Positions 18,065 to 27,511 of a DNA stretch of 64,000 bases are shown piece after piece. The notes below the pieces were generated by a model, which saw only the letters and a list, made by a program, of their open reading frames with translations, ran no database searches and had not been told where the DNA came from. The position numbers were made by a program, and so were the translations under genes. The DNA comes from an uncultured Eggerthellaceae bacterium (lineage in GTDB: Bacteria; Actinomycetota; Coriobacteriia; Coriobacteriales; Eggerthellaceae). Positions within the stretch are counted from its first letter, which is position 1; every line of letters starts with the position of its first letter. The stretch lies in the NCBI GenBank assembly GCA_947650915.1, contig CANSWY010000001.1, positions 124,001-188,000 on the forward strand, read 5' to 3'.

Positions 18065-18895
18065 ATGGGAGTCAAGCAGTACAAGCCGACGAGCCCAGGC
18101 CGACGCTTCCAGACGGTTTCCGATTTCGAGGAGATCACCACCTCGAAGCCTGAGAAATCGCTGTTGGCGAAGAAGCCGAACAAGGCTGGTCGCAACAACA
18201 ACGGGCGCATCACCACGCGCCACAAGGGTGGCGGGGTCAAGCGCCGTTACCGCATCATCGATTTCAAGCGCGACAAGGATGGCGTGCCCGCGAAGGTGGC
18301 CACCATCGAATACGATCCGAACCGCTCAGCGCGCATCGCGCTTCTGCATTACGCGGACGGTGAGAAGCGCTACATCATCCACCCCAAGGGCCTCAAGGTG
18401 GGCGACACCATCATGAGCGGTCCGGGGTCGGACATCAAGCCGGGCAACGCCATGCCGTTGGAGAGCATTCCCGTGGGCACGCTGGTGCACTGCGTGGAGC
18501 TGCAGCCGGGCAAAGGCGCTTCCATGGCCCGTTCTGCCGGCACGTCCATCCAGCTGATGGGCAAGGAGGGCAAGTACGCCATCCTGCGCATGCCCTCTTC
18601 TGAGATGCGCCGCGTGCTGCTCACCTGTCGTGCCACGGTGGGTGAAGTGGGCAACGCGGAACACTCCAACATCAAGATCGGCAAGGCCGGCCGCAACCGT
18701 TGGCGCGGCATCCGTCCCACCGTCCGCGGCACCGTCATGAACCCGGTGGACCATCCGCACGGCGGCGGCGAAGGCAAGAACAAGACGTCCGGCCGTCATC
18801 CGGTCACGCCGTGGGGCGTTCCCACCAAGGGCCATCGCACCCGCAACAAGAAGAAGGCGTCCAGCCGCCTGATCATCCGCCGTCGCAGGAAATAG
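18065..18895 (+). CDS. rplB: 50S ribosomal protein L2
   Basis: Peptidyl-transferase-centre protein; 276 residues. [15 protein letters not shown] start, [16 protein letters not shown], and the universally conserved [13 protein letters not shown] loop with its essential His. The ATG at 18065 has GAGAGG 8 bases upstream; the frame continues 51 codons further upstream without L2 sequence. It restarts the S10 order 10.6 kb after rplW. Confidence 0.97.
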   Translation: MGVKQYKPTSPGRRFQTVSDFEEITTSKPEKSLLAKKPNKAGRNNNGRITTRHKGGGVKRRYRIIDFKRDKDGVPAKVATIEYDPNRSARIALLHYADGEKRYIIHPKGLKVGDTIMSGPGSDIKPGNAMPLESIPVGTLVHCVELQPGKGASMARSAGTSIQLMGKEGKYAILRMPSSEMRRVLLTCRATVGEVGNAEHSNIKIGKAGRNRWRGIRPTVRGTVMNPVDHPHGGGEGKNKTSGRHPVTPWGVPTKGHRTRNKKKASSRLIIRRRRK

Positions 18896-18913
18896 CCGAG
18901 TTGAGGAGATAAA

Positions 18914-19186
18914 TTGAGCAGAAGTCTGAAGAAAGGCCCATTCATTGAGCCCCGCCTTCTCGGCCGGATCCAGAAGATGAACGAGGCAGGCGAAAAAGAA
19001 GTCATCAAGACGTGGTCGCGCGCATCCACCATCTTCCCGGAGATGGTCGGGCACACGATCGCCGTGTACGACGGGCGCAAGCATGTGCCGGTCTACATCA
19101 CGGAATCCATGGTCGGTCACAAGCTCGGCGAATTCTCGCCCACGCGCACGTTCCGTGGGCATTCCGCCGACAAGGGCAAGAAATAA
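18914..19186 (+). CDS. rpsS: 30S ribosomal protein S19
   Basis: Head protein of the small subunit; 90 residues. [15 protein letters not shown] and [21 protein letters not shown] are typical. The start codon is TTG at 18914 with GAGGAG at 18903-18908; no ATG fits. Confidence 0.96.
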   Translation: MSRSLKKGPFIEPRLLGRIQKMNEAGEKEVIKTWSRASTIFPEMVGHTIAVYDGRKHVPVYITESMVGHKLGEFSPTRTFRGHSADKGKK

Positions 19187-19198
19187 GGAGGGGAGAAG

Positions 19199-19540
19199 AT
19201 GGAAGTCAAGTCGCAAGCGAAGTACGTGCGCGTATCTCCCCGCAAGGCCCGCGTGGTGGTCGATCTGGTCCGCGGCAAGTCCGTGGAGCAGGCGCGTGAG
19301 ATCCTCGCATTCACCAACCGCGCCATCGCGGAGACGGTGGAGAAGGTGCTCAACTCGGCCGTGGCCAATGCTGAGCATAACAACAACCTGAATCCGGCCA
19401 CGCTGGTCGTGAAGAAGGCGTACGTGGACGAAGGCCCCACCCTGAAGCGCATCCGTCCGCGCGCGAAGGGCTCTGCCAGCCGCATCAACAAGCGCACGAG
19501 CCACATAACCATCATCGTTGCACCTCGAGAGGAGGCCTAG
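19199..19540 (+). CDS. rplV: 50S ribosomal protein L22
   Basis: Exit-tunnel protein with the beta-hairpin that contacts macrolides; 113 residues. [21 protein letters not shown] and the C-terminal [20 protein letters not shown] are standard. AGGAGGGGAGA precedes the ATG. Confidence 0.97.
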   Translation: MEVKSQAKYVRVSPRKARVVVDLVRGKSVEQAREILAFTNRAIAETVEKVLNSAVANAEHNNNLNPATLVVKKAYVDEGPTLKRIRPRAKGSASRINKRTSHITIIVAPREEA

Positions 19541-19541
19541 C

Positions 19542-20243
19542 ATGGGTCAGAAGGTAAGCCCCACAGGCTTCCGCCTGGGGATCACGGAAGACTGGCGCAG
19601 CCGCTGGTACGCTGACAAGAACTACGCGGAGACGCTGGAGAACGATCTTGCCATCCGCAAGTTCCTGGACAAGCAGCTCTCCCGCGCCGCCGTCTCCCAG
19701 ATTGAGATCGAGCGCGCCGGCGACAAGATCAAGGTGATCATCACCACGGCGCGTCCTGGCGTGGTGATCGGCAAGAAGGGCTCTGAGATCGACGCCCTGC
19801 GCAAGAAGCTGGAGAAGATCGCGAACGGCACCGTGTCCGTGGAAGTGGTGGAAGTGAAGCGCCCGGAACTGGACGCAACGCTCATCGCCCAGTCCGTGGC
19901 CGAGCAGTTGGAAGGCCGCGTTGCGTTCCGCCGCGCCATGCGCAAGGCCGTCCAGTCTGCCATGAAGTCCGGTGCCAAGGGCATCCGCATCCAGTGCTCA
20001 GGACGCCTGGGCGGCGCTGAGATGAGCCGCCGTGAGTGGTACCGCGAAGGCCGCGTGCCGCTGCAGACGCTGCGCGCCAAGATCGACTACGGCTTCGCCA
20101 CCGCGAACACCCAGATGGGCGCCATCGGCGTGCAGGTGTGGGTGTACCACGGCGAAGTGATGCCGAACCAGAAGATGACCAACCCGGCGCTGGAGGGGCC
20201 GTCTCGTCCGCCGCGCCGTCGCAATGACAGGGGGCGCAACTAA
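19542..20243 (+). CDS. rpsC: 30S ribosomal protein S3
   Basis: mRNA-entry protein with helicase role; 233 residues. [14 protein letters not shown] start, KH domain [16 protein letters not shown], and VWVYHGEV near the end. ATG 19542 follows the rplV stop by one base and has GAGAGGAGG upstream. Stop overlaps rplP (TAATG). Confidence 0.97.
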   Translation: MGQKVSPTGFRLGITEDWRSRWYADKNYAETLENDLAIRKFLDKQLSRAAVSQIEIERAGDKIKVIITTARPGVVIGKKGSEIDALRKKLEKIANGTVSVEVVEVKRPELDATLIAQSVAEQLEGRVAFRRAMRKAVQSAMKSGAKGIRIQCSGRLGGAEMSRREWYREGRVPLQTLRAKIDYGFATANTQMGAIGVQVWVYHGEVMPNQKMTNPALEGPSRPPRRRNDRGRN

Positions 20244-20665
20244 TGCTGATGCCCAAGCGTGTTAAGCACCGCAAGGTGCAGCGCGGTTCAATGAAAGGGA
20301 AGGCCAAGGGGGGCACCAGGCTCAATCATGGCTCCTATGGCATCCAGGCCCTTGAAGCGCACTGGATCACCAACCGCCAGATCGAGGCTGCCCGTATCGC
20401 CATGAACCGCCACATGAAGCGTGGCGGCAAGGTCTGGATCACCATCTTCCCGGACAAGCCGATCACCTCCAAGCCCGCTGAGACCCGCATGGGTTCTGGC
20501 AAGGGCAACCCGGAGGGGTGGGTGGCCGTGGTCAAGCCCGGCCGCATAATGTTCGAGATCGACGGCGTTGACGACGAAACGGCGCGCGAGGCGCTCAGGC
20601 TTGCCATCAACAAGCTGCCCATCAAGTGCAAGATCGTCACGCGTCAGACGGAAGGGCAGGAATAG
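20243..20665 (+). CDS. rplP: 50S ribosomal protein L16
   Basis: A-site-proximal large-subunit protein; 140 residues. [33 protein letters not shown], and [20 protein letters not shown] are family landmarks. ATG 20243 overlaps the rpsC stop and gives the MLMP start common in the family. Confidence 0.97.
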   Translation: MLMPKRVKHRKVQRGSMKGKAKGGTRLNHGSYGIQALEAHWITNRQIEAARIAMNRHMKRGGKVWITIFPDKPITSKPAETRMGSGKGNPEGWVAVVKPGRIMFEIDGVDDETAREALRLAINKLPIKCKIVTRQTEGQE

Positions 20666-20860
20666 ATGAAGGCATCAGAGATCCACGAGCTCTCCGCCGA
20701 AGATCTGGCAGGCAAGCTCAAAGACGCGCGAGCGGAGCTGTTCAATCTGCGCTTCCAGATGGCGACCAGCCAGCTTGACAACACCGCGCGCGTCAAGCAG
20801 GTCAAGAAGGACATCGCACGCATCCTCACTGAGATGCGGGCTCGCGAGCTGAGCGCGTAG
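20666..20860 (+). CDS. rpmC: 50S ribosomal protein L29
   Basis: Exit-site rim protein; 64 residues, two long helices. [30 protein letters not shown] is the expected pattern. The ATG follows the rplP stop with no gap. Confidence 0.95.
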   Translation: MKASEIHELSAEDLAGKLKDARAELFNLRFQMATSQLDNTARVKQVKKDIARILTEMRARELSA

Positions 20861-20874
20861 GGAGGATGGAAAAG

Positions 20875-21135
20875 ATGGAACAGACCAGGAACCTTCGCAA
20901 GGTGAGGCAGGGCGTCGTGGTGAGCGACGTCAACGACAAGACCATCGTCGTGTCCGTGGAAGAGCGCAAGCCGCATCCCATCTACGGCAAGATGATCACG
21001 TCCACCAAGAAGTACCACGCCCACGACGAAGAGAACGAAGCGGGCATTGGCGATACCGTGCAGATCATGGAGACGCGTCCGCTCTCCAAGATGAAGCGCT
21101 GGCGCCTTTACAAGATAGTGGAGAAGGCGAAATAG
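20875..21135 (+). CDS. rpsQ: 30S ribosomal protein S17
   Basis: OB-fold protein of the small-subunit body; 86 residues. [22 protein letters not shown] and [20 protein letters not shown] are typical. ATG 20866 touches the GGAGG at 20861-20865, while ATG 20875 is 9 bases from it, so 20875 is the likely start. Confidence 0.94.
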   Translation: MEQTRNLRKVRQGVVVSDVNDKTIVVSVEERKPHPIYGKMITSTKKYHAHDEENEAGIGDTVQIMETRPLSKMKRWRLYKIVEKAK

Positions 21136-21175
21136 CGTTCGCGCTGATCGCTTCAGAAGGTAAGGACGAACACCA

Positions 21176-21544
21176 ATGATCCAAATGCAATCCATGCTCG
21201 CCGTTGCGGACAACTCCGGCGCTCGCAAGGTGCAGTGCATCAAGGTCCTGGGCGGCTCGAAGCGCCGCTACGCGGGCCTGGGCGATGTCATCATCTGCAG
21301 CGTGAAGGAAGCCATGCCCAACGGCGCTGTGAAGAAGGGCGAGGTCGTGCGCTGCGTCATCGTCCGCGTGAAGAAGGAAGTGCGCCGCGACGATGGCAGC
21401 TACATCAAGTTCGATCAGAACGCTTGCGTCCTGATCAACAACGATGGCACGCCGCGCGGCACCCGCATCTTCGGGCCCGTTGCCCGTGAGCTGCGCGACA
21501 AGCGCTACATGAAGATCGTGTCTTTGGCACCTGAGACGCTGTAG
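21176..21544 (+). CDS. rplN: 50S ribosomal protein L14
   Basis: Subunit-interface protein; 122 residues. [27 protein letters not shown] and [20 protein letters not shown] leave no doubt. First gene of the spc order. Confidence 0.97.
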   Translation: MIQMQSMLAVADNSGARKVQCIKVLGGSKRRYAGLGDVIICSVKEAMPNGAVKKGEVVRCVIVRVKKEVRRDDGSYIKFDQNACVLINNDGTPRGTRIFGPVARELRDKRYMKIVSLAPETL

Positions 21545-21559
21545 GAGGTGTTGAAGATT

Positions 21560-21895
21560 ATGGCAACCAAGACGAAGCGCACTCCGCTCAACGTCCGCAA
21601 GGGAGACACCGTCAAGGTCATCAAGGGCAAGGACAGCGGCAAGGAAGGCAAGATCCTGCGCACCATCCCCGAGACGAACCGCGTGGTGGTGGAGAAGGTG
21701 AACATCACCAAGAAGGCCATGCGTCCCACCCAGGCCAACCCGCAAGGCGGCATCTCCTCCATCGAGGCTCCGCTGCACGCATCAAACGTCATGCTCGTGT
21801 GCCCGCATTGCAAGCAGGCCACCCGCGTGGGGCATCGCATCGAGGACGGCAAGAAGCACCGCGTGTGCAAGAAGTGCAACAAGGACATCGACTAG
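21560..21895 (+). CDS. rplX: 50S ribosomal protein L24
   Basis: Assembly initiator of the large subunit; 111 residues. KUW domain NVRKGDTVKVIKGKDSGKEGKI, then a zinc-ribbon-like tail with CPHC and CKKC. AGGAGGTG at 21543-21550 is 9 bases from ATG 21560, so the GTG at 21548 inside that site is rejected. Confidence 0.96.
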   Translation: MATKTKRTPLNVRKGDTVKVIKGKDSGKEGKILRTIPETNRVVVEKVNITKKAMRPTQANPQGGISSIEAPLHASNVMLVCPHCKQATRVGHRIEDGKKHRVCKKCNKDID

Positions 21896-21916
21896 CTCTC
21901 GATGTCTTGGATTTGG

Positions 21917-21957
21917 CCCTCGGACAGCCGAGGGACCTAGGGTCGGAAATCCTGGGT
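21917..21957 (+). promoter_or_regulatory. Tandem hairpins between rplX and rplE
   Basis: CCCTCGG-ACAG-CCGAGGG (21917-21934) is followed at once by ACCTAGG-GTCGGAAAT-CCTGGGT (21935-21957, one G-T pair). No T-run follows. The second loop shares TCGGAAA with a hairpin in the rpmE leader at 62295. Confidence 0.55.
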
Positions 21958-21984
21958 TCAAACCAACAGAAAGGTTGATGAGAG

Positions 21985-22536
21985 ATGGCAGACATGCCTC
22001 GCCTCAAAGAGAAGTACAACAATGAGATCGCTTCCCAGCTCAAGGCAGATCTGGGCATCCAGAACGCGATGGAAGTGCCGAAGCTTTCCAAGATCGTGGT
22101 CAACATGGGCGTGGGAGCAGCAGCAGGGGATGCGAAACTCTTGGACGCGGCCATGACGGATATGCGCGTCATCACCGGTCAGCAGCCGATGGTCACCCGC
22201 GCCAAGAAGTCCATCGCGGGCTTCCATATCCGTGAAGGCCAGGCCATCGGTTGCAAGGTGACCCTGCGCGGCGACCGCATGTGGGAGTTCCTCGATCGTC
22301 TGCTGGCCACGGCCATCCCGCGTGTGCGCGACTTCCGCGGCCTGTCCACGAAGAGCTTCGATGGGCGTGGGAACTACTCCATGGGCGTCACCGAGCAACT
22401 GATCTTCCCTGAGATCGATTACGACAAGATCGACCGCACCCGCGGCATGGACATCACGGTGGTCACCTCAGCCAAGAACGACGAGAACGCGCTGGCGCTG
22501 CTCAAGGCGCTCGGGTTCCCGTTCAAGAGCGAATAG
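21985..22536 (+). CDS. rplE: 50S ribosomal protein L5
   Basis: 5S rRNA-binding protein of the central protuberance; 183 residues. [37 protein letters not shown] and [12 protein letters not shown] match the family. ATG 21985 is used; ATG 21994 is possible. Preceded by the two leader hairpins. Confidence 0.96.
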   Translation: MADMPRLKEKYNNEIASQLKADLGIQNAMEVPKLSKIVVNMGVGAAAGDAKLLDAAMTDMRVITGQQPMVTRAKKSIAGFHIREGQAIGCKVTLRGDRMWEFLDRLLATAIPRVRDFRGLSTKSFDGRGNYSMGVTEQLIFPEIDYDKIDRTRGMDITVVTSAKNDENALALLKALGFPFKSE

Positions 22537-22584
22537 CTCGCATGACCCGAACAGCCCCGAAGCAGACACGAAAGAGGGAATCGA

Positions 22585-22770
22585 ATGGCTAAGAAATCCA
22601 TGGTCGCCAAGGCGAAGCGCGAGCCGAAGTACTCCACGCGCCAGCACAACCGCTGCAGCCGCTGCGGACGCCCGCGCGCGTATTACCGCAAGTTCGGCCT
22701 GTGCCGCATCTGCCTGCGCGAGCTGGCCAACAAAGGCGAGCTGCCCGGCGTGACCAAGTCCTCTTGGTAG
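22585..22770 (+). CDS. rpsN: 30S ribosomal protein S14, zinc type
   Basis: 61 residues, the short zinc-binding form: [20 protein letters not shown] holds four Cys in the order CxxC and CxxC, and the tail reads [19 protein letters not shown] precedes the ATG. Confidence 0.97.
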   Translation: MAKKSMVAKAKREPKYSTRQHNRCSRCGRPRAYYRKFGLCRICLRELANKGELPGVTKSSW

Positions 22771-22874
22771 GCGGCATCCAGATCCACGTTCTCGCATGCC
22801 AGGCGGAAGCGCTATGGGTGCTTGATTCGAACCGGCATGTGGAATAAGCAAACGAGTTTAAGGAGAAGCTCAAC

Positions 22875-23273
22875 ATGACAATGACCGACCCGATCGCAGA
22901 TATGCTTACGCGCCTGCGTAACGCACAGACTGCTGGTCATGACACGGTGTCTATGCCCACCAGCAAGAAGCTCGTGGAGATAGCCCGCATCATGGACAAG
23001 GAAGGCTACATCCAAGGCTATGAGGTGATCGACGGCGAGCCGCGCGGCACGCTGGAGCTCACGCTCAAGTACGGTCCCAAGAAAGAGAAGACCATCAAGG
23101 GCATCAAGCGCATCTCCAAGCCGGGTCTGCGCATCTATGCGGGCAAGGAAGACCTTCCCCGCGTGCTCGGTGGTCTGGGCACTGCCATCATATCCACTTC
23201 AAGCGGCGTCATGACCGACCGCGATGCGCGCAAGGCGGGCATCGGCGGCGAAGTCATCGCCTACATCTGGTAA
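22875..23273 (+). CDS. rpsH: 30S ribosomal protein S8
   Basis: Central-domain assembly protein; in Escherichia coli it represses the spc operon by binding near rplE. 132 residues with [26 protein letters not shown] and the terminal [18 protein letters not shown] precedes ATG 22875; ATG 22881 is also in frame. Confidence 0.97.
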   Translation: MTMTDPIADMLTRLRNAQTAGHDTVSMPTSKKLVEIARIMDKEGYIQGYEVIDGEPRGTLELTLKYGPKKEKTIKGIKRISKPGLRIYAGKEDLPRVLGGLGTAIISTSSGVMTDRDARKAGIGGEVIAYIW

Positions 23274-23292
23274 GGGAAGGAGCGAAGAGAAG

Positions 23293-23832
23293 ATGTCACG
23301 TATCGGAAAGATGCCCGTGGCCGTTCCTTCCGGCGTCGAAGTGAAGATCGACGGCACCACGGTCACCGTGAAGGGCAAGAAGGGCGAACTCACCCGCACC
23401 TTCCAGCCCACCATGATCATCAAGCAGGAAGGGGAGGAGATCCTCATCACCCCTGCTGATGACGAGCGTCAGACGAACGCCTATTGGGGCCTCACCCGCT
23501 CTCTGCTGAACAACATGGTGGAAGGCGTGGCCAACGGCTTCAGCAAGAAGCTGGAACTGGTCGGCGTGGGATACCGTGCCTCCCTCAAGGGCCGCGACCT
23601 GGAGATGCAGCTGGGCTTTTCCCATCCTGTCCTGGTGAAGGCGCCCGAAGGGATCACGTTCGAGGTTCCATCTCAGACCGAGATCGTGGTCAGCGGCGCA
23701 TCGAAGGAACAGGTCGGGCAGATCGCAGCGGACATCCGCAAGTGGCGCAAGCCGGAGCCGTACAAGGGCAAGGGTATCCGCTACGAGGGCGAGCACGTCC
23801 GTCGCAAGGCTGGCAAGGCCGGCAAGGAATAA
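23293..23832 (+). CDS. rplF: 50S ribosomal protein L6
   Basis: Sarcin-ricin-side protein; 179 residues. MSRIGKMPVAVPSGVEV start and C-terminal KGIRYEGEHVRRKAGKAGK are typical. ATG 23293 is supported by GAAGGAGCGAAGAG; the frame runs 23 codons upstream into rpsH in a different reading. Confidence 0.97.
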   Translation: MSRIGKMPVAVPSGVEVKIDGTTVTVKGKKGELTRTFQPTMIIKQEGEEILITPADDERQTNAYWGLTRSLLNNMVEGVANGFSKKLELVGVGYRASLKGRDLEMQLGFSHPVLVKAPEGITFEVPSQTEIVVSGASKEQVGQIAADIRKWRKPEPYKGKGIRYEGEHVRRKAGKAGKE

Positions 23833-23867
23833 GCTGGTAGCATAGGCATCGAAAGGGAGCTCACATC

Positions 23868-24239
23868 ATGCAGAAATCGGTTCTCAAGCGCCAGAAAGGA
23901 CTTGCCCGCCGCCATCGTCGTGTCCGTGGCAAGGTCAATGGCACCCCTGCGCGTCCGCGCCTGTGCGTGACGCGCTCCAACAACAACATCTACGCGCAAG
24001 TGATCGACGATGTCTCTCACAAGACCATCGTCGGCGCATCCACGCTGGGCGCCCAGTTCAAGGAATCCGGGCTGAAGGCCAGCAACGTGGAGGGCGCAGC
24101 GAAGCTCGGCAACATCATCGGAGCCATGGCCATGGAAGCCGGCATCACCGAGGTCGTCTTCGACCGCGGCGGCAATCTCTATCATGGCCGCGTCCAGGCC
24201 GTAGCAGACGGGGCCCGCGAAGCGGGACTGAAGTTCTAG
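23868..24239 (+). CDS. rplR: 50S ribosomal protein L18
   Basis: 5S rRNA-binding protein; 123 residues. [25 protein letters not shown]-type N-terminus and [23 protein letters not shown] at the end. AAAGGGAG precedes the ATG. Confidence 0.97.
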   Translation: MQKSVLKRQKGLARRHRRVRGKVNGTPARPRLCVTRSNNNIYAQVIDDVSHKTIVGASTLGAQFKESGLKASNVEGAAKLGNIIGAMAMEAGITEVVFDRGGNLYHGRVQAVADGAREAGLKF

Positions 24240-24254
24240 AAGGGATCAAGGCAC

Positions 24255-24776
24255 ATGGCTCGTAAACAACAGGAAAAGGCAGTTCCGGAGCTTGAGGAGC
24301 GCGTCGTCTCCATCAACCGCGTCTCCAAGACGGTCAAGGGCGGCCGTCGCATGCAGCTCACCGCGCTCGTCGTCGTGGGTGACGGCAAGGGCAAGGTGGG
24401 CGTCGGCTTGGGCAAGTCCCAGGAAGTCCCGAACGCCATCAAGAAGGGCACGGAAGATGCGAAGAAGAACCTCTTCACCGTGCCCGTGACGGACGAGAAG
24501 TCTGTCCCGCATGAGATCATCGGCGAGTTCGGCGCAGGCCGCGTGCTCATCAAGCCGGCCGTTCCTGGCACCGGCGTCATGGCCGGCGGCCCGGTGCGCG
24601 CCATCATGGAGCTGGCGGGCATCCAGAACGTCATCACCAAATCGCTCGGCACCAGCAATGCGATGAACATCGTGAAAGCTGCGGCTGAGGGCCTGAAGGC
24701 GATGGAGAGCCCGGAGCAGGTGGCTGAGCGCCGCGGCGTCACGGTTGACGAGATGTTCGGCCGGAAGGAGAAGTAG
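24255..24776 (+). CDS. rpsE: 30S ribosomal protein S5
   Basis: Decoding-fidelity protein; 173 residues. Contains [23 protein letters not shown] with the spectinomycin loop in sensitive form, and [25 protein letters not shown] precedes the ATG. Confidence 0.97.
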   Translation: MARKQQEKAVPELEERVVSINRVSKTVKGGRRMQLTALVVVGDGKGKVGVGLGKSQEVPNAIKKGTEDAKKNLFTVPVTDEKSVPHEIIGEFGAGRVLIKPAVPGTGVMAGGPVRAIMELAGIQNVITKSLGTSNAMNIVKAAAEGLKAMESPEQVAERRGVTVDEMFGRKEK

Positions 24777-24779
24777 AAG

Positions 24780-24965
24780 ATGGCTGATAAGAAGCTTCGC
24801 GTCACCCAGGTGAAGAGCCAGATCCGTTGTCCGAAGGATCAGGGGCAGACGCTGCGCGCCATGGGTCTCGGGCGCATCGGCAAGTCCAAGGAGCTCACTG
24901 ACAATGAGAGCGTCCGCGGCATGATCTTCAAGGTGAAGCATCTGGTGGAGGTGGAGGAGCTCTAG
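24780..24965 (+). CDS. rpmD: 50S ribosomal protein L30
   Basis: 61 residues. LRVTQVKSQIRCPKDQGQTLRAMGLGRIGK is the family core. Three bases after rpsE. Its stop codon lies in the loop of a terminator-like hairpin. Confidence 0.95.
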   Translation: MADKKLRVTQVKSQIRCPKDQGQTLRAMGLGRIGKSKELTDNESVRGMIFKVKHLVEVEEL

Positions 24966-24977
24966 GCTCCTCCTTTT
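24953..24977 (+). terminator. Terminator-like hairpin over the rpmD stop codon
   Basis: GGAGGAGC (24953-24960), loop TCTAG, GCTCCTCC (24966-24973), then TTTT. The stop codon is in the loop. Two further inverted repeats follow before rplO: CTCCC with GGGAG near 24990 and the palindrome GCCTTCGCGAAGGC at 25027-25040. Confidence 0.65.
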
Positions 24978-25063
24978 CTGCGCATCTCCCAAGCGGGGAG
25001 GCGCGCATATGTCAGCACAAGCGAGTGCCTTCGCGAAGGCGGAGGTGCGAAAGGAAGAAGAAC

Positions 25064-25513
25064 ATGGAAATCAAAGATCTCAAGCCCGCTGAGGGTTCCA
25101 CCAAGGCCCGCAAGCGCGTCGGGCGTGGTCCGGCATCCGGCACCGGCAAGACGGCGGGCCGTGGCATGAACGGCCAGAAGTCCCGTTCCGGTGGCGGCAA
25201 AGGAGCCGGCTTCGAAGGCGGCCAGACGCCTCTGGCGCGCCGTCTGCCGAAGCTGCCCGGCTTCCGCAACCCGAACCGCATCGAATACAAAGCGGTGAAC
25301 GTGAGCCGTTTGGATGCCAAGTTCGAGGCAGGGGATGTCGTTGATGGCGAAAGCCTGAAGGCCAAGGGCATCATCAAGCATACTGATGATCCGGTGAAGA
25401 TCCTGGGCGATGGCGACATCACCAAGGCGCTCACGGTCAAGGCGGACAAGATCTCTGCCAGTGCCATCCGCAAGATCGAGGCAGCCGGAGGAAAGGTCGA
25501 AGAGCCTTGCTAA
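25064..25513 (+). CDS. rplO: 50S ribosomal protein L15
   Basis: Late assembly protein; 149 residues. KRVGRGPASGTGKTAGRGMNGQKSR and GFEGGQTPLARRLPKLPGF are diagnostic. AAAGGAAGAAG precedes ATG 25064. Its 98-base leader begins with the hairpin at the rpmD stop, so rplO-secY-adk may be expressed at another level from the genes before. Confidence 0.96.
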   Translation: MEIKDLKPAEGSTKARKRVGRGPASGTGKTAGRGMNGQKSRSGGGKGAGFEGGQTPLARRLPKLPGFRNPNRIEYKAVNVSRLDAKFEAGDVVDGESLKAKGIIKHTDDPVKILGDGDITKALTVKADKISASAIRKIEAAGGKVEEPC

Positions 25514-26790
25514 GTTCGATCATCGATGCGTTCAAGGTACCGGAGCTGAGGAAGAAGATCCTCTTCACTCTGGCCATCCTGGCGCTGTACCGGTTCGGCG
25601 CATACGTGCCCGTGCCGGCCATCCCGTTCCATGAGTTCGCCACGGCATATCAATCTTCCGGCGTTGCCATGAGCATGCTGGACCTGTTCACTGGTGGCGC
25701 GCTCTCGAACTTTTCTGTGTTCTCGTTGGGCATCATGCCCTACATCACTGCATCCATCATCATGCAGCTGATGCAGGGCGTCATCCCGGCCGTGGGCCGC
25801 TGGGCAAAGGAAGGGGACACCGGTCGCAAGAAGATCACCCAGGTCACGCGTTATCTGACGCTGGGCTTGGGCCTCATCAACGCGGTGGGCTATCTCCTGC
25901 TGTTCCAGTCTCCCACCTATGGCGTGGAATTCCCGGACAGCGAGGTGCCCAACTGGGTCACCAGCGTGGTCATCGTGTTCACCTTGGTGGCCGGCACCGC
26001 GTTCATCATGTGGATGGGCGAGCTGATCACCCAGCGCGGCGTGGGCAACGGCATGTCGTTGATCATCTTCGTCAGCATCGTGAGCGGCGTGCCCTCGGCC
26101 ATCTTCTCTTCCATCAACCTGACGGCGGATCTGGGCATGGGCATCGCGCTCACCATCCTCATCTTGGCGGTGGTGATCGCATGCATCCCCATGATCATCT
26201 TCGTGGAGCGCGCACAGCGCCGCATCCCGGTGAATTACGCCAAGCGCGTGCAGGGACGCAAGATGATGGGCGGTCAGAACACCTATATCCCGCTCAAGGT
26301 GAACGCGGCGGGGGTCATCCCCATCATCTTCGCCAGCTGCATCCTGTATCTGCCGGCGCAGCTGGCCGCCATCTTCAATGTGGATTGGCTGACCACGTTC
26401 GCTGATTGGTGCACCACGGGCTGGTTGAATTGGCTGCTCACGTTGCTGTTGATCGTGTTCTTCGCTTACTTCTACACTTCCATGGTGTTCAATCCGGAAG
26501 AGACTGCGGACAACATCCGCAAACAGGGGGGCTTCATCCCCGGCGTGCGGCCCGGATCTGCCACGGTGGCGTACATCAAGAACACGCTCAGGCGCATCAC
26601 GTTGCCGGGCGGTCTGTTCATCGCGGTGATCGCGGTGGTTCCCACGATCATCTTCTATTTCACGAACAATCAGCTGATCCAGTCGTTCGGCGGCACGTCC
26701 ATCCTCATCATGATCGGCGTTGCGCTGGATACCATGAGCAAGGTTGAGAGCCAGCTGAAGATGCACAATTATGGCGGGTTCTTCAAGTAA
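25507..26790 (+). CDS. secY: Protein translocase channel subunit SecY
   Basis: Ten-helix channel of the general secretion pathway; 427 residues. FRIPVPAIP-like FGAYVPVPAIPFHEF, the plug region, ITQRGVGNGMSLIIF, FVERAQRRIPVNYAKR and the SecA-contacting loop near GVRPG. Start is TTG 25507, overlapping the rplO stop by 7 bases, with GGAGGAAAGG at 25487-25496; no ATG occurs before the first helix. Confidence 0.97.
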   Translation: MLSSIIDAFKVPELRKKILFTLAILALYRFGAYVPVPAIPFHEFATAYQSSGVAMSMLDLFTGGALSNFSVFSLGIMPYITASIIMQLMQGVIPAVGRWAKEGDTGRKKITQVTRYLTLGLGLINAVGYLLLFQSPTYGVEFPDSEVPNWVTSVVIVFTLVAGTAFIMWMGELITQRGVGNGMSLIIFVSIVSGVPSAIFSSINLTADLGMGIALTILILAVVIACIPMIIFVERAQRRIPVNYAKRVQGRKMMGGQNTYIPLKVNAAGVIPIIFASCILYLPAQLAAIFNVDWLTTFADWCTTGWLNWLLTLLLIVFFAYFYTSMVFNPEETADNIRKQGGFIPGVRPGSATVAYIKNTLRRITLPGGLFIAVIAVVPTIIFYFTNNQLIQSFGGTSILIMIGVALDTMSKVESQLKMHNYGGFFK

Positions 26791-26802
26791 GGGGAATGCG
26801 GA

Positions 26803-27429
26803 ATGAATATCGTTTTGTTGGGAGCGCCGGGTGCCGGCAAAGGCACGCAGGCTGCCAAGCTGGTGGAAGATGAGGGACTCTGCCATATCTCCACAGGGGA
26901 CATCCTGCGCCAGGCGGTAAAGGATGAGACGGAGCTGGGGCTCAAAGCGAAGGCGTTCATGGATGCGGGCGATCTGGTCCCGGATGACCTCATCATCGAT
27001 CTGATGCGCGAGCGCATCGAGCAGCCTGACACGGCAAAGGGCGTCATCCTGGATGGATTCCCGCGCACCACTACGCAGGCCGTTGCGTTGGATTCCATGC
27101 TGTCCGATCTGGGCCGTCCGCTGGATGCAGCGCTTTTGATCGATGTCGATCCAGAAGTCATCGTGGGTCGTCTGAGCTCTCGGCGCGTTTGTCGCGATTG
27201 CGGTCATATCGGCACCGCTGCCGATGCGCAGTGTCCGGATTGCGGTGGCGAGATGTATCAGCGCGATGATGACAATGAGGCCACTGTGCGCAATCGTCTG
27301 GATGTGTACGAGAAATCCACCAGTCCGTTGGTGGACTACTACCGTGGCTGTGACCTGCTCGTCAGCATTGATGGCGACCGTGCTCCGGAGACTGTGTATG
27401 CGGATGTGAAAGGCGCACTCGGTCTCTGA
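26803..27429 (+). CDS. adk: Adenylate kinase
   Basis: Converts ATP and AMP to two ADP; 208 residues. P-loop GAPGAGKGTQAAK, STGDILRQAV, DGFPRTTTQA, and a zinc-type LID with CRDC and CPDC. GGGGAATG precedes the ATG. Last gene of the ribosomal run; the usual map-infA-rpmJ-rpsM follow-on is absent. Confidence 0.97.
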   Translation: MNIVLLGAPGAGKGTQAAKLVEDEGLCHISTGDILRQAVKDETELGLKAKAFMDAGDLVPDDLIIDLMRERIEQPDTAKGVILDGFPRTTTQAVALDSMLSDLGRPLDAALLIDVDPEVIVGRLSSRRVCRDCGHIGTAADAQCPDCGGEMYQRDDDNEATVRNRLDVYEKSTSPLVDYYRGCDLLVSIDGDRAPETVYADVKGALGL

Positions 27430-27462
27430 GGCGCAGGCGGAGCGCATCTCTGTTCAGAATAG

Positions 27463-27496
27463 AAGCCCGCAGCCTGTCATGGGTGCGGGCTTTTCT
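27463..27496 (+). terminator. Intrinsic terminator after adk
   Basis: AAGCCCGCA (27463-27471) pairs with TGCGGGCTT (27484-27492), followed by TTCT. Its loop and right arm overlap the promoter of the next gene. Confidence 0.8.
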
Positions 27497-27503
27497 CTAT
27501 AAT
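27474..27503 (+). promoter_or_regulatory. Promoter placed so that the next transcript would be leaderless
   Basis: TATAAT at 27498-27503 with CTGTCA at 27474-27479 (18-base spacer). The ATG of the next gene is at 27512, 8 bases after the -10 box. Confidence 0.6.
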
Positions 27504-27511
27504 CTCAAGCT

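Noticed and set aside
21940-21975. tRNA-like T-arm word (GGGTTCAAACC) between rplX and rplE
   Set aside because: No acceptor or anticodon stem can be built around it; the bases belong to a leader hairpin.
22771-22874. Possible minus-strand tRNA (GGTTCGAATC) before rpsH
   Set aside because: No matching acceptor stem or anticodon arm within 80 bases.
25510-27447. Minus-strand frame of 645 residues opposite secY and adk
   Set aside because: Shadow frame caused by GC bias at third positions; composition is His/Asp/Arg-rich without motifs.
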